This document shows positions 33,742-42,396 of a stretch of DNA of 64,000 nt, in pieces. Below the pieces are notes generated by a model, which was given only the letters and a program-made list of their open reading frames with translations, did no database searches and had not been told where the DNA came from. Source of the stretch: Paenibacillus rhizovicinus (lineage in GTDB: Bacteria > Bacillota > Bacilli > Paenibacillales > Paenibacillaceae); the NCBI RefSeq assembly GCF_010365285.1, contig NZ_CP048286.1, positions 3,793,501 through 3,857,500 on the forward strand. Reading direction: 5' to 3'. Position numbers and translations under genes: made by a program. The stretch's first letter is position 1; every line of letters starts with the position of its first letter.

Positions 33742-34620
33742 ATGCCGGAACGTTATATGGAGAAGGCCTCGCATAGCTGGAGCAACAATTCCGTTCGTCT
33801 TATCTCCTCGCCCAGCATGGAAGCCAAATCGTCGCTGATGTACGTTCAGGAAGCCGGTTACTTCTGGACGAACCCGCCTTATTTTACGGAGCGGCATCGT
33901 TTGCCCTCTTATCTGATCGTCTTCACCGTTTCCGGCGAGGGAAGGCTCGAATACGGCGGTCATGCGCACGCGCTCGGCGCGCAGTCGCTGTTCTTCATCG
34001 ACTGCATGGCGCATCAGCATTATCGGGCGACGGGAAGCGAGCCGTGGGAGTTCGCTTGGGTTCATTTCTACGGCGGGGCCAGCCGGCACTATTACGACGC
34101 CTATTCGAAGAAAGGCGACCCGCTGCTGCAGCTGCAGACAGATTCGCCCGTACTCGGCTATCTGCGGCAGCTCGTTCAACTCCAGGAGCAGAAGACCGTC
34201 CACACCGAGCTGCTTGGCGCCCAGCTGCTCACCGACTTGGCCACGGAGCTCGTGATGTCGGCACATGTCCAAGCGTCCGATGCCAAGGCGGCTCCGCCCG
34301 CTTACTTGGCGGATATGATTCGGGAGCTGGAACGCCGCTGCACGGAGACGATCCGTCTGGACGAGCTGGCCAAGTCGTTCGCGGTCAGCAAATACCATCT
34401 CATCCGGGAGTTCAAGAGGCATATCGGCATGTCGCCGAACGAGTACTTGATCTACCTTCGGATCGTGAGGGCGAAGGAGCTCTTGAAATATTCGGCACTG
34501 CCCGTGGCTGCGATCGCAGAGGAGGTCGGCGTCGACAACGTCAGCCATTTCATTAACCTGTTCAAAGCGCGGGAGGGGGTCACGCCGTTAGCTTTCCGGA
34601 AGAAATGGACGCTTGCATAG
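33742..34620 (+). CDS. AraC-family regulator of the sugar isomerase operon
   Basis: 292 residues. N-terminal cupin-like sensor domain (about 30-130: Y-L-I-V-F-T-V-S-G-E-G-R-L-E-Y), C-terminal pair of HTH motifs from about 195 with L-A-K-S-F-A-V-S-K-Y-H-L-I-R-E-F-K and the closing V-G-V-D-N-V-S-H-F-I-N-L-F-K. AGAAGGG lies upstream of ATG 33742. It is divergent from the isomerase/rhaM operon across about 160 bases and so is the probable activator. The inducer would be the sugar or its keto form. Confidence 0.92.
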   Translation: MPERYMEKASHSWSNNSVRLISSPSMEAKSSLMYVQEAGYFWTNPPYFTERHRLPSYLIVFTVSGEGRLEYGGHAHALGAQSLFFIDCMAHQHYRATGSEPWEFAWVHFYGGASRHYYDAYSKKGDPLLQLQTDSPVLGYLRQLVQLQEQKTVHTELLGAQLLTDLATELVMSAHVQASDAKAAPPAYLADMIRELERRCTETIRLDELAKSFAVSKYHLIREFKRHIGMSPNEYLIYLRIVRAKELLKYSALPVAAIAEEVGVDNVSHFINLFKAREGVTPLAFRKKWTLA

Positions 34621-34663
34621 CGCAGAGTCCGGGAACGGCCGTGCCGTGAGCGCTGCGTTGCAA

Positions 34664-34693
34664 ACGAAAAACCGCCCGGATTGCCGGGCGGTT
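34664..34693 (-). terminator. Terminator, mainly minus strand
   Basis: Perfect 10-bp stem (34670-34679 with 34684-34693), loop ATTG. On the minus strand it is followed by five T, so it ends the gene at 34786-35478; it may also stop araC transcription. Confidence 0.85.
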
Positions 34694-34785
34694 GGTTGCT
34701 GGTGGCCGCTAGCTGCTAGCTCTAGCTGTCGCATGCTGCATGCCGGTTGACGCATGCAGCAGGGCTCGAGTACGCCCGCGTGCGG

Positions 34786-35478
34786 TTAGAACGCTTTGAA
34801 GGCGATGAAGACGGCGCCGGCCATCACGGCAAGACCGCCGACCTTGCACATGAAATAATAAAAGTCGCTCGGTTCGGGATCGACATAGTTGAGCCGCTGG
34901 GGCGAGAGACGGAACGTCCAGTCTTGGAATTTGCGGTATTGAAACCCGCACCAGCCGTAGATCAGCATGCCGAGCGCAAGAAACAGGAATCCGGGCATGC
35001 CGCGTTTAATATGGTAATCCGGGTAAGCCGCGGTTACGAGCGCCGACGGCGGGAAGTCCTCTTCGCCCGGCTGCGGGACCCGTTCGCCGCCGATGTATAC
35101 TTCGTTGTAGATGAGGAAATTGCCTTTGTCGTCATAGCTCAGCAACAAGCCGGCGTTGTCCTCGACCTTGTAGGTATGTCCGTTCGGGTAGGTCACGCGG
35201 TAGCTGGTCGAGAAATTAGCGGTTTTGTCCGCAATGGAATAGGATTGCTTGCCGATGACGACCGTCCGGTGCAGCTCGTCGTCGATTCGGACTTGGATCG
35301 GTTCGGCCATGCTGCTATGGTAGGTAATGAGCTGGTCTTGCTCTTGTGCGCCGGCGAATTTGTATACGTCCTCGTGTAGGTAGAATACGCGGTCCGTGAA
35401 GTAGGGCTTCGATAGGACGCCGGTCAAGATGGACACGAGGAGCACGATGGAGAAGAAAATAAAGCTGGGCGTTTTCAA
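34786..35478 (-). CDS. Membrane protein, possibly DUF6199-related
   Basis: 230 residues. An N-terminal hydrophobic helix (signal anchor, about 5-22), an external domain of about 130 residues with several short beta segments, then two membrane helices (about 163-180 and 210-228) joined by W-x-F-R-L-S-P-x-R-L-N-Y-V-D-P-E-P-S-D, reminiscent of DUF6199 proteins. It appears to start with TTG 35478, without a clear ribosome site, so the start is uncertain. Its neighbours are unrelated. Function unknown. Confidence 0.72.
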   Translation of the reverse strand: MKTPSFIFFSIVLLVSILTGVLSKPYFTDRVFYLHEDVYKFAGAQEQDQLITYHSSMAEPIQVRIDDELHRTVVIGKQSYSIADKTANFSTSYRVTYPNGHTYKVEDNAGLLLSYDDKGNFLIYNEVYIGGERVPQPGEEDFPPSALVTAAYPDYHIKRGMPGFLFLALGMLIYGWCGFQYRKFQDWTFRLSPQRLNYVDPEPSDFYYFMCKVGGLAVMAGAVFIAFKAF

Positions 35479-35569
35479 TAGTCGGGATACAGCCGATCGG
35501 GTAGGAATATGCGTTCATCCTTTCTGTTCTATCCATTGTACGTTCAATTAGAGAGGCGGTTGCGGGAGT

Positions 35570-35977
35570 ATGCAAGGATACAACGTACTCATGATTTACA
35601 ATTCGGATATGGATCGGCTATTAATGTGCATGCGATTGAAGGAGCCCTACAAAGGGCTGCGGAACTTGGTCGGCGGCAAAATCGAGCCGGGCGAGTCGGG
35701 GATGGACGCCGCTTACCGGGAGCTATATGAGGAAACGAACATTTCGCGGGACCAAATAACGCTGCGCCACCTGATGGATTTCAAATACTATTATCAGGAC
35801 TGTTACGTCGAGGTGTATGCGGGAAAATTGAATGGCGATGTTGAGGTTGCAGGAGACGAGAACGAGCTGTACTGGTCCGATTTGAATCAGGACTTCTTCG
35901 ACATGGCCTTATTCGCGGGCGAAGGCAATATCGGACATATGATTGAACAAGTGAAGATGAGCGGCGTGTTGAACTGA
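35570..35977 (+). CDS. NUDIX hydrolase
   Basis: 135 residues with a complete Nudix box, G-G-K-I-E-P-G-E followed by A-A-Y-R-E-L-Y-E-E-T-N-I (about 32-54). The opening Y-N-V-L-M-I-Y-N-S-D-M-D-R-L-L-M-C resembles MutT/8-oxo-dGTP diphosphatase-like members. Reaction class: hydrolysis of a nucleoside diphosphate linked to X, with Mg2+ held by the box glutamates. GGGAG lies just before ATG 35570. It stands alone; the substrate is not known. Confidence 0.92.
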   Translation: MQGYNVLMIYNSDMDRLLMCMRLKEPYKGLRNLVGGKIEPGESGMDAAYRELYEETNISRDQITLRHLMDFKYYYQDCYVEVYAGKLNGDVEVAGDENELYWSDLNQDFFDMALFAGEGNIGHMIEQVKMSGVLN

Positions 35978-36025
35978 GGATTACTTGGCAAAATAAGCGG
36001 CAAAAGAACACGCGGAAAAACACGA

Positions 36026-36090
36026 AAAAGCCTGCATGCGCTCCGGAGGACGGGATTGATCCCGTTCTTGCCGGGTGTTTGCAGGCTTTG
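36026..36090. terminator. Bidirectional hairpin between convergent NUDIX and SDR genes
   Basis: Outer stem AAAAGCCTGCA / TGCAGGCTTT with an inner hairpin ACGGGATTGATCCCGT. The T tract is better on the minus strand. Confidence 0.75.
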
Positions 36091-36214
36091 TTGTCGTGGC
36101 TGCGGTTGTTGTTCTGTGAAAAGAAAGGATTAGACATCCAATAACATCAGGCGAGCGCGCTCCCGTTATTGGGAAAAGCGCTCGCCGCATTAACACGTTT
36201 ATTTGTTTTCTCTC

Positions 36215-36976
36215 TTACCAAGGGAGCTCTGTGTCCATATGATAAAACTTGCCCGTCGGTCCGTCCGAAGGCAACGTGGCAAGCATCACACTTGTCTTAC
36301 CGCCATCTTCAAGATCCATATCAGCGTATTTACCGCCCATTGGAGTCTTCACCCAGCCCGGATAAGCAGAATTCACTTTAATTGGTGTATCCTTAAGCTC
36401 ATGTGCAAGATGAGTCGTAAAGGTGTTCATTGCCGCCTTCGAGGAATCGTAAGCAAGAAGCTTGACATCGTAAATTTGAGCATCGGGATTGGCATGAAGG
36501 GTATTCGAACCAAGCGCACTGGATACATTTACAATTCTTCCTGCAGACGATTTGCGAATCAACGGCAGCAGTAGTTGAGTTAATTCAACCATGCTGAAGA
36601 AATTGGCATCGAAGGTTTCGCGCATAACGGCCGGCGAAACGGTACTTGTTTCATTAATGGGCGCAAGATCTTCAATCTCTATCTGTATCCCAGCATTATT
36701 AATCAACATATCAAGCTTGCCGTACCGCTGTTCAAAGAAAGTGTAAGCAGCTTGAAGGTCCTCGGCCAGCTTCACGTCCAATTTGATACATTCCGCTTGG
36801 ATTCCCTCTGAACGGAGCGTATCCGCGGCAACCTTACCTTTCTCCAGATCGCGTGACCCAATAACGACTGTGGCGCCAAGCTCACCTAATTGCCGTGCCG
36901 TTTCCAATCCAATCCCACGATTTCCTCCGGTTATAAAAGCAACCTTGCCATTCATATTGTACGCGGTTGTAATCAT
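36215..36976 (-). CDS. SDR-family carbonyl reductase-like protein
   Basis: 253 residues, classical SDR: T-G-G-N-R-G-I-G near 14-21, N-N-A-G-I, V-S-S-A-L and the catalytic Y-D-S-S-K. The ending D-G-P-T-G-K-F-Y-H is typical of carbonyl-reductase-like SDRs. Start at 36976 has AAAGGAG upstream; the longer open start at 37009 has none. Base composition is distinctly lower in GC than the surrounding genes, as is that of the upstream TetR gene, which suggests that the pair was acquired together. The 14-bp palindrome at 37084-37097 lies in its promoter region. Confidence 0.9.
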   Translation of the reverse strand: MITTAYNMNGKVAFITGGNRGIGLETARQLGELGATVVIGSRDLEKGKVAADTLRSEGIQAECIKLDVKLAEDLQAAYTFFEQRYGKLDMLINNAGIQIEIEDLAPINETSTVSPAVMRETFDANFFSMVELTQLLLPLIRKSSAGRIVNVSSALGSNTLHANPDAQIYDVKLLAYDSSKAAMNTFTTHLAHELKDTPIKVNSAYPGWVKTPMGGKYADMDLEDGGKTSVMLATLPSDGPTGKFYHMDTELPW

Positions 36977-37083
36977 TTTTAAATTCTCCTTTAAAATTGA
37001 TTTTTCCATTCCTTTGACCTAGCCTTGATGATGATTAGGATTGGCATCACATCCTTTAATGGATACTGCTTTGAATTGTTTCG

Positions 37084-37097
37084 AGAACGATCGTTCT
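37084..37097. promoter_or_regulatory. Palindromic operator between tetR and SDR genes
   Basis: AGAACGATCGTTCT is a 14-bp perfect palindrome, about 108 bases upstream of the SDR start and just after the tetR stop. A half site (GGAACGATC) occurs at 37753-37761, upstream of tetR. Confidence 0.68.
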
Positions 37098-37115
37098 AAT
37101 TATGTCAAAAAAAAA

Positions 37116-37697
37116 TTATCCCAGGAATGCTAAAGTAGTATTTATAATGCTGTTCAGTTTCTCTTTGTCTTCTGTCGTTTTAACCATTACACGCAGTCCG
37201 ACCCAAGCATTATGCAGATAGAGGGAAAGGTCCATGGCATCATAATGTTCGGGAATTTCTCCCTTGTGCTGACCGCCCGCCAGCAAGTCATAAAACAATT
37301 GCTCTGAAGCATAGAATTGTTCCTGAATTTTAACTGCCACTTCCGGATCGAGCAGCGACAGCTCAACGGCCGTGTTTACTATTAAACAGCCCTTGGGTTG
37401 ATTCTCTTCAAAACCGATTAGCATTTCAAACAACTGCCTGATGGCCTCTTTGGCAGAATTTGATCGATAAATGCGATTAGTAATATTTGAATTCGAAATC
37501 GAATTATATCGGTTCAAGACATCCATAAATAACTGATGCTTGTCTCCGAACGTATCATACAAGCTTCTTCTGTGAATACCCATGCCGTCGACAAGCTCCT
37601 GTATGGAGGTTTTTTCGTAGCCTTGCCGCCAGAATATGTCCATTGCCTTGTCTAATACCACGTTGAGTTCAAACTCTTTGCTTCTCGCCATGATCAT
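37116..37697 (-). CDS. TetR-family regulator
   Basis: 193 residues. HTH at about 10-50 with S-I-Q-E-L-V-D-G-M-G-I-H-R-R-S-L-Y-D-T-F-G-D-K-H-Q-L-F, the subgroup related to YcdC/ComR-like repressors with a TetR-C domain. Start at 37697 is supported by AAGGA seven bases upstream; GTG 37703 and ATG 37691 are also in frame. Lower GC than the neighbourhood. It is followed on the same strand by the SDR gene, with a perfect palindrome between them, so it probably represses the SDR gene. Ligand unknown. Confidence 0.9.
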   Translation of the reverse strand: MIMARSKEFELNVVLDKAMDIFWRQGYEKTSIQELVDGMGIHRRSLYDTFGDKHQLFMDVLNRYNSISNSNITNRIYRSNSAKEAIRQLFEMLIGFEENQPKGCLIVNTAVELSLLDPEVAVKIQEQFYASEQLFYDLLAGGQHKGEIPEHYDAMDLSLYLHNAWVGLRVMVKTTEDKEKLNSIINTTLAFLG

Positions 37698-37952
37698 GCT
37701 CACATCCTTGTGCTACCTTAGCTCTTGTCCGCAAATTCATATTATCATATTGGGAACGATCAGTAAAGAATGGTTTTGAGACGATAGTTCAACGATAACA
37801 GACTGCCGAGAGACTGATCGGCAGCCTGCTTACTTTGGCCAGAGTGAAGAATGGGACAATGTATTTTCCCGTCCATGGCTGCTGCTGGTTCTTTTTTTGG
37901 GTCCAGTCCAATGTTTTATTATCAACACAGTTGTACGGCCCAGGTCTAGTAC

Positions 37953-39521
37953 TTAGTAACCGTCGGTCTTCTGTCCGGAGTGCTCGGCCATCTCCGCGCC
38001 TTCGCGCAGCGATACCGATGCGATGTGGGACGTATCCACGCTGGCTTTCGCCAGACCGTCGGCTACCCGCTTGCCATAGTCCGCGTCGGCTTGCGTGAAA
38101 TAGCCGACCATCGTCTCCTGAATTTGCGGCGCGCACACTTTCAGGGCATCGACCAAATTGTGGATCAGCTCGTCGCGCTCCCAATCCTCGAACTGCCGGA
38201 ACGTTTCGCCGGCCTGCTTGAAGTCGTTCGGCCGTTCCAGCTTCTGGCGAACGAGCTTCGCGTCGTAGGCCGGCTGATGCTCTTTGCCTTCCGGCGGCGC
38301 TTCTTTCAGCCCGCCAAGCGTGGAAGGCTCGTAGTTGACATGCGGACTTTGCCCGTGCGCGCTATCGACCATGAGGGTCATCTGCCCGTCGCGCTGGTTC
38401 GTGGCCACCGGCGCATTCGGCGCGTTGATCGGCAATTGCAAGTAGTTCGTGCCGACCCGGTATCGCTGCGTATCGGAGTAGGAGAACGTCCGGCCCTGCA
38501 GCAGCTTGTCGTCGGAGAAGTCGAGTCCGTCCACGAGCACGCCGGTTCCGAACGCCGCTTGCTCCACTTCGGCGAAATAGTTCTCCGGATTGCGGTCGAG
38601 CACCATTTTGCCGACGGGGAGGAAGGGGAACTGCGCTTGATCCCACAGCTTCGTCGGGTCGAGCGGATCGTAATCCAGCTCGGTATGCTCGTCGTCGGTC
38701 ATCAGCTGAACGCTCAGCTCCCACTCCGGATAGTCGCCGCGTTCGATCGCCTCATACAAATCCTGCGTCGCATGGCTCGTGTTCATCCCTTGAATGGCAT
38801 CGGCTTCGTTCTGCCGCAAGTTCTTGATGCCGTGCTTCAGCGGCTCCCAGTGGTACTTGACCAGCATTGCTTCGCCGTCTTTGTTCACCCATTTGTATGT
38901 ATTGACGCCGGAGCCTTGCATTTGCCGGTAGTTGGCCGGAATCCCCCAAGGCGAGAACAGGAACGTGACCATATGCGTCGCTTCCGGGGTGCCGGAGAGG
39001 AAGTCGAACATCCGCTCCGGATCGGACAGATTCGTGACGGGATCAGGCTTGAACGAATGCACCATGTCGGGGAATTTAAGCGGATCGCGAATGAAGAAAA
39101 TCTTCAGGTTGTTGCCGACGAGGTCCCAGTTGCCGTCCTCGGTGTAGAACTTCACGGCGAAGCCGCGCGGATCGCGGAGCGTCTCCGGCGAATGGCCGCC
39201 GTGCACGACGGTCGAGAAGCGGACGAATACGGGCGTCTGCTTGCCTTCTTCTTGAAAAAGCTTCGCCCGCGTATACTTCGATACTGCCTCATCGCCGACT
39301 TTGCCATAGGCCTCGAAATACCCGTGAGCGCCGGCGCCGCGTGCATGCACGACGCGTTCCGGGATGCGTTCCCGGTCAAAGTGGGAGATCTTCTCGATAA
39401 AATGGTAATTTTCCAGCGTCGAAGGGCCGCGGCTGCCGATCGTGCGGATATTTTGATTGTCCGAAATCGGATGACCCTGGCGGTTCGTTAGCGTCATATC
39501 GTCTTTTATGTCGTTTTCCAT
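37953..39521 (-). CDS. Monofunctional heme catalase
   Basis: 522 residues. Catalase core with the active-site His in R-V-V-H-A-R-G, R-F-S-T-V, the Asn in D-L-V-G-N-N, and the heme-ligand Tyr motif near [12 protein letters not shown]. It is a small-subunit (clade 3-like) catalase with a moderately longer C-terminus than the usual 480-490 residues. It removes hydrogen peroxide in the cytosol. Start at 39521 follows AAAGGTGG; a longer start at 39545 lacks a site. No convincing PerR box was seen upstream. It stands alone. Confidence 0.95.
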   Translation of the reverse strand: MENDIKDDMTLTNRQGHPISDNQNIRTIGSRGPSTLENYHFIEKISHFDRERIPERVVHARGAGAHGYFEAYGKVGDEAVSKYTRAKLFQEEGKQTPVFVRFSTVVHGGHSPETLRDPRGFAVKFYTEDGNWDLVGNNLKIFFIRDPLKFPDMVHSFKPDPVTNLSDPERMFDFLSGTPEATHMVTFLFSPWGIPANYRQMQGSGVNTYKWVNKDGEAMLVKYHWEPLKHGIKNLRQNEADAIQGMNTSHATQDLYEAIERGDYPEWELSVQLMTDDEHTELDYDPLDPTKLWDQAQFPFLPVGKMVLDRNPENYFAEVEQAAFGTGVLVDGLDFSDDKLLQGRTFSYSDTQRYRVGTNYLQLPINAPNAPVATNQRDGQMTLMVDSAHGQSPHVNYEPSTLGGLKEAPPEGKEHQPAYDAKLVRQKLERPNDFKQAGETFRQFEDWERDELIHNLVDALKVCAPQIQETMVGYFTQADADYGKRVADGLAKASVDTSHIASVSLREGAEMAEHSGQKTDGY

Positions 39522-40001
39522 AAGGATTGCTGCCACCTTTCTCAAGATTGTCCAGCAATTACTGTGCGCTATTGAAATGGCAATTATACCGGAAAACGGT
39601 AATCGGTCGTTCGGCGGAGGACGCCGTTCCCGGTGGATTGCTGCGGCTTATCTGCCGCGGTCAGGTGTCGCCGTGTTTTGTACTAGAAATCGTAGAAAAT
39701 GACGTGCGAGTAGCTGTCGACGGGTTTTTGTACGAAATGGGCCAGAATGAGCTGGAATTCCTGCAGTGGCAGCAGTTGCACGGACTTAATTTTGCTATTG
39801 GCAAAAGCCGCGATTTGAACGGGATTCAGGATAGGGATGCAGGTGATGAGCGGGGATTCAATGGGATGCTCGAAGAAGTGAATGAGGAGCAGAACATGGG
39901 TGGGATCCGTAGGATACGCCCCATGTTCTGCTCCTCATTTGAAAGCCCTGCACCTTGCAGCGCAGCGCCAAGCCGTGCACCGCCAGACCGCGCAAATGCG
40001 C
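39522..40001. other. 480-base gap between thiE and catalase genes, no supported gene
   Basis: Apart from the long hairpin at 39881-39939 nothing is certain here. The stretch 39660-39880 is open on both strands: a plus frame of about 75 codons, and a minus frame of about 70 codons without a start codon that ends at a TAG near 39685. Neither is recognised and neither has a ribosome site; it may be a gene remnant. Confidence 0.55.
39881..39939. terminator. Perfect 20-bp hairpin downstream of thiE
   Basis: 39881-39900 pairs with 39920-39939 without mismatch around a 19-base loop. It lies 62 bases after the thiE stop and is the only candidate for the end of the thi operon, but no T run follows on either strand. 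Confidence 0.6.
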
Positions 40002-40703
40002 TTACTTCACGATGCCAGCCGCATCGGCCAGCTGCCGAGCGGCATCCCGCACGGAAGGCGCGAGCGTAATGGCCGAGATGACGGATACGCCGTCCGCTCC
40101 GGCTGCAATCACCGCCGATGCGTTGTCCGGCGTAATGCCGCCGATGCCGACGAGCGGTACCGTGATGCCGGCATCGCGCAGCTCTTCCAGCAGCCGCGTG
40201 CCCTGCGGCACTTTGGCGTCGGGTTTGGAGCCGGTGGGGTAGATGGGGCCGATGCCCAAGTAATCGGCGCCGTCGGCCAGTGCCTTCCGCGCTTCCGCCA
40301 CGGTATGCGCGGATACGCCGATGATCGCTTCGGCTCCGATCCGTGCGCGGATCTCGGCTGCAGGCTCGTCGTCCTGGCCGACGTGGACGCCGTCCGCTTT
40401 GAGCACGACCGCCAGGCTGATGTCGTCATTGACGATGAACGGGATGCCGTGTTCCCGGCAGACGGCCTGCAGCCGTTTCGCCAGTTCCAGCTTCGCTTCG
40501 CCGGCCAGCGAACCGGAACCTTTCTCGCGGAACTGGAAGCACGTAATGCCGCCTTCGATCGCTTCCCTCAGCAGATCCTCAGGATCGATGCCGGCGGGAA
40601 CGTTCGTGCTCCCCATGATCAAGTACACGCCCATGGCGCGGCGGACCCCGTCTTCTTGTCTATCGGATACGCGGCGGACGCCGTCCCCATGTCTATCGGA
40701 CAT
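40002..40703 (-). CDS. thiE: Thiamine-phosphate synthase
   Basis: 233 residues. TIM-barrel ThiE with [20 protein letters not shown] and [10 protein letters not shown]. It joins HMP-PP and thiazole phosphate to give thiamine phosphate. ATG 40703 lies inside the end of thiD and has GGAGGGG 8 bases upstream, so translation is coupled. The first 25 residues before the usual start (M-G-V-Y-L) are an extension made of two S-D-R-x-x-D-G-V-R-R repeats; M-G-V at 40634 is an alternative start. Last gene of the riboswitch operon. Confidence 0.94.
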   Translation of the reverse strand: MSDRHGDGVRRVSDRQEDGVRRAMGVYLIMGSTNVPAGIDPEDLLREAIEGGITCFQFREKGSGSLAGEAKLELAKRLQAVCREHGIPFIVNDDISLAVVLKADGVHVGQDDEPAAEIRARIGAEAIIGVSAHTVAEARKALADGADYLGIGPIYPTGSKPDAKVPQGTRLLEELRDAGITVPLVGIGGITPDNASAVIAAGADGVSVISAITLAPSVRDAARQLADAAGIVK

Positions 40704-41517
40704 GCGATTCACCCCTCCGTCTGCGCTGATAGGCAAAATGGTTCGTCGGCCCGTGTCCGGCCCCGATCCCAAGCCCGTCTTCGATCGCGGCTTGAATGAA
40801 GTCTTTGGCCGTGCGCATCGCCTCGGCAACGGTTCGGCCCTGCGCAAGCTCCGCGGTGATCGCGGCAGAATACGTGCAGCCCGTTCCATGCGTATGCCGC
40901 GTGTCGATCCGCTTACTCTCGAGATACGAGAACGATTGGCCGTCGTAAAGCAAATCGACCATCGGCTCGTCCGGAGCGCCGTGGCCGCCTTTAATCAGCG
41001 CGTAGCGCGAGCCCATTTCTACGAGCGCCTTCGCGGCTGTTTCCCGTTCCTGCATGCTCGTAATCGACATGCCCGTCAGCATTTCGGCCTCGGGAATGTT
41101 CGGCGTCGTGACGAGCGCGAGCGGAAGCAGATGCTTAATGAGCGCCTCGACCGCCTCCCGCAGCAGCAGCTGCGAGCCGCCTTTGGCGACCATAACGGGA
41201 TCGATGACGAGCTGCCGCCATCCGTAGTGCTCGACTTTCTCCGCTACGGTGCGGATAATCTCGGAGCTGAACAGCATGCCGGTCTTCACCGCGTCCGGCT
41301 GCAGATCCGTCCCGATCGCGTCCAGCTGCGCGGCGACAGCAGCGGGCTCAAGCGGGTATACGCCGTGGACGCCGAGCGTATTCTGCGCAGTAACGGCGGT
41401 CAGGGCTGACATGCCGTAAACGCCGAGCTCCTGGAACGTCTTCAAGTCGGCTTGAATGCCTGCGCCGCCGCCGCTGTCGGAGCCTGCGATCGTGAGTGCT
41501 CTATAGATGGTAGTCAT
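40693..41517 (-). CDS. thiD: Hydroxymethylpyrimidine/phosphomethylpyrimidine kinase
   Basis: 274 residues. Ribokinase-fold Thi[20 protein letters not shown] at the N-terminus, V-M-V-A-K-G-G in the middle and the anion-hole motif T-H-G-T-G-C-T-Y-S near 210. It phosphorylates HMP to HMP-P and HMP-PP. AAGGAGG precedes ATG 41517. The 3' end overlaps thiE by 11 bases. The enzyme can use HMP supplied by the ThiXYZ transporter encoded upstream in the operon. Confidence 0.95.
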   Translation of the reverse strand: MTTIYRALTIAGSDSGGGAGIQADLKTFQELGVYGMSALTAVTAQNTLGVHGVYPLEPAAVAAQLDAIGTDLQPDAVKTGMLFSSEIIRTVAEKVEHYGWRQLVIDPVMVAKGGSQLLLREAVEALIKHLLPLALVTTPNIPEAEMLTGMSITSMQERETAAKALVEMGSRYALIKGGHGAPDEPMVDLLYDGQSFSYLESKRIDTRHTHGTGCTYSAAITAELAQGRTVAEAMRTAKDFIQAAIEDGLGIGAGHGPTNHFAYQRRRRGESHVR

Positions 41518-41556
41518 GATGTGTTATTCCTCCTTTGCCGCCGCTGCGGCGCAGCA

Positions 41557-42357
41557 CTAGGCCAGCTTGGCGATAGCGGCTTTCTCTTTCAGTATATCGG
41601 ATGTCACCAGCGCGAGCTGGTTCAGGAATTCGATCTGGAAGCTGCCGGGCCCCCGGCCTTCCGTCGCCGCATAGGCGAGCTCCGCCGCGACGCCGTAGAA
41701 GGCGAGCGCTTCGGCAGCTGCTTCAAGCTGTGCCGAGGGCTCCCCGGCCGCGGCCAGGAAGGCGCCGATCACGGAGCCAAGCAGGCAACCCGTGCCCGTC
41801 ACTTGCGTTAGAATGGGATGCCCGTTGCTGACGACGAACGTTGTCTCGCCGTCGGTAACGACATCGTCCTTGCCCGTGATGACGACCAGGCAGCCGAGCT
41901 TCCGCGCCGCTCGAACGGCCAGCGCGGTAACGTCGCCTTCGCCGGCGCCGGCGTCGACGCCTTTGATCGACCAGCTCTCGCCGACGACGTTGGCCACTTC
42001 GGCCACGTTGCCGCGCAGCGCGGTCAGCTTCACTTCGCGCACGATTTGCCGTGCGGCTTCCGTCCGGTAAGGCGTCGCGCCTGCGCCCACGGGATCGAAG
42101 ACGACAGGAACGCCATGAGCGTTAGCCGACTTGCCGGCCAGCAGGATGGACTGCACGACGGACGCGTCCAGCGTCCCCATGTTCAGCAGCACGGCGCTGG
42201 AAATCTTAGCGACATCAGCGACTTCCTCATGCGCATAGGCCATGATCGGCGAGGCGCCCATGGCAAGCAAGCCGTTGGCGGTAAAACCTGTTACCACCCA
42301 GTTGGTAATATTGTGAACGAGCGGATTGCGGGAGCGGACCAGATCGAGATAAGACAT
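41557..42357 (-). CDS. thiM: Hydroxyethylthiazole kinase
   Basis: 266 residues. ThiM signature near the start: [12 protein letters not shown] and [12 protein letters not shown]. Later V-F-D-P-V-G-A-G and T-G-T-G-C-L-L-G with the catalytic Cys. It phosphorylates 4-methyl-5-hydroxyethylthiazole in salvage. GGGGGA lies upstream of ATG 42357. Together with thiD and thiE it forms a complete salvage route to thiamine phosphate; no de novo thiC or thiazole genes are in the window. Confidence 0.95.
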   Translation of the reverse strand: MSYLDLVRSRNPLVHNITNWVVTGFTANGLLAMGASPIMAYAHEEVADVAKISSAVLLNMGTLDASVVQSILLAGKSANAHGVPVVFDPVGAGATPYRTEAARQIVREVKLTALRGNVAEVANVVGESWSIKGVDAGAGEGDVTALAVRAARKLGCLVVITGKDDVVTDGETTFVVSNGHPILTQVTGTGCLLGSVIGAFLAAAGEPSAQLEAAAEALAFYGVAAELAYAATEGRGPGSFQIEFLNQLALVTSDILKEKAAIAKLA

Positions 42358-42396
42358 TGATAATTCCCCCTTAGTGATTTAGATGGTTAGATTCAC

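Noticed and set aside
39540-39600. PerR box before the catalase gene
   Set aside because: Only a half-match (TATAATTG) is present; the second arm of TTATAATNATTATAA is not there.
39527-40069. Plus-strand open frame of 180 codons between catalase and thiE
   Set aside because: It reads through the perfect hairpin and into antisense thiE; no start context. A remnant on either strand cannot be excluded.
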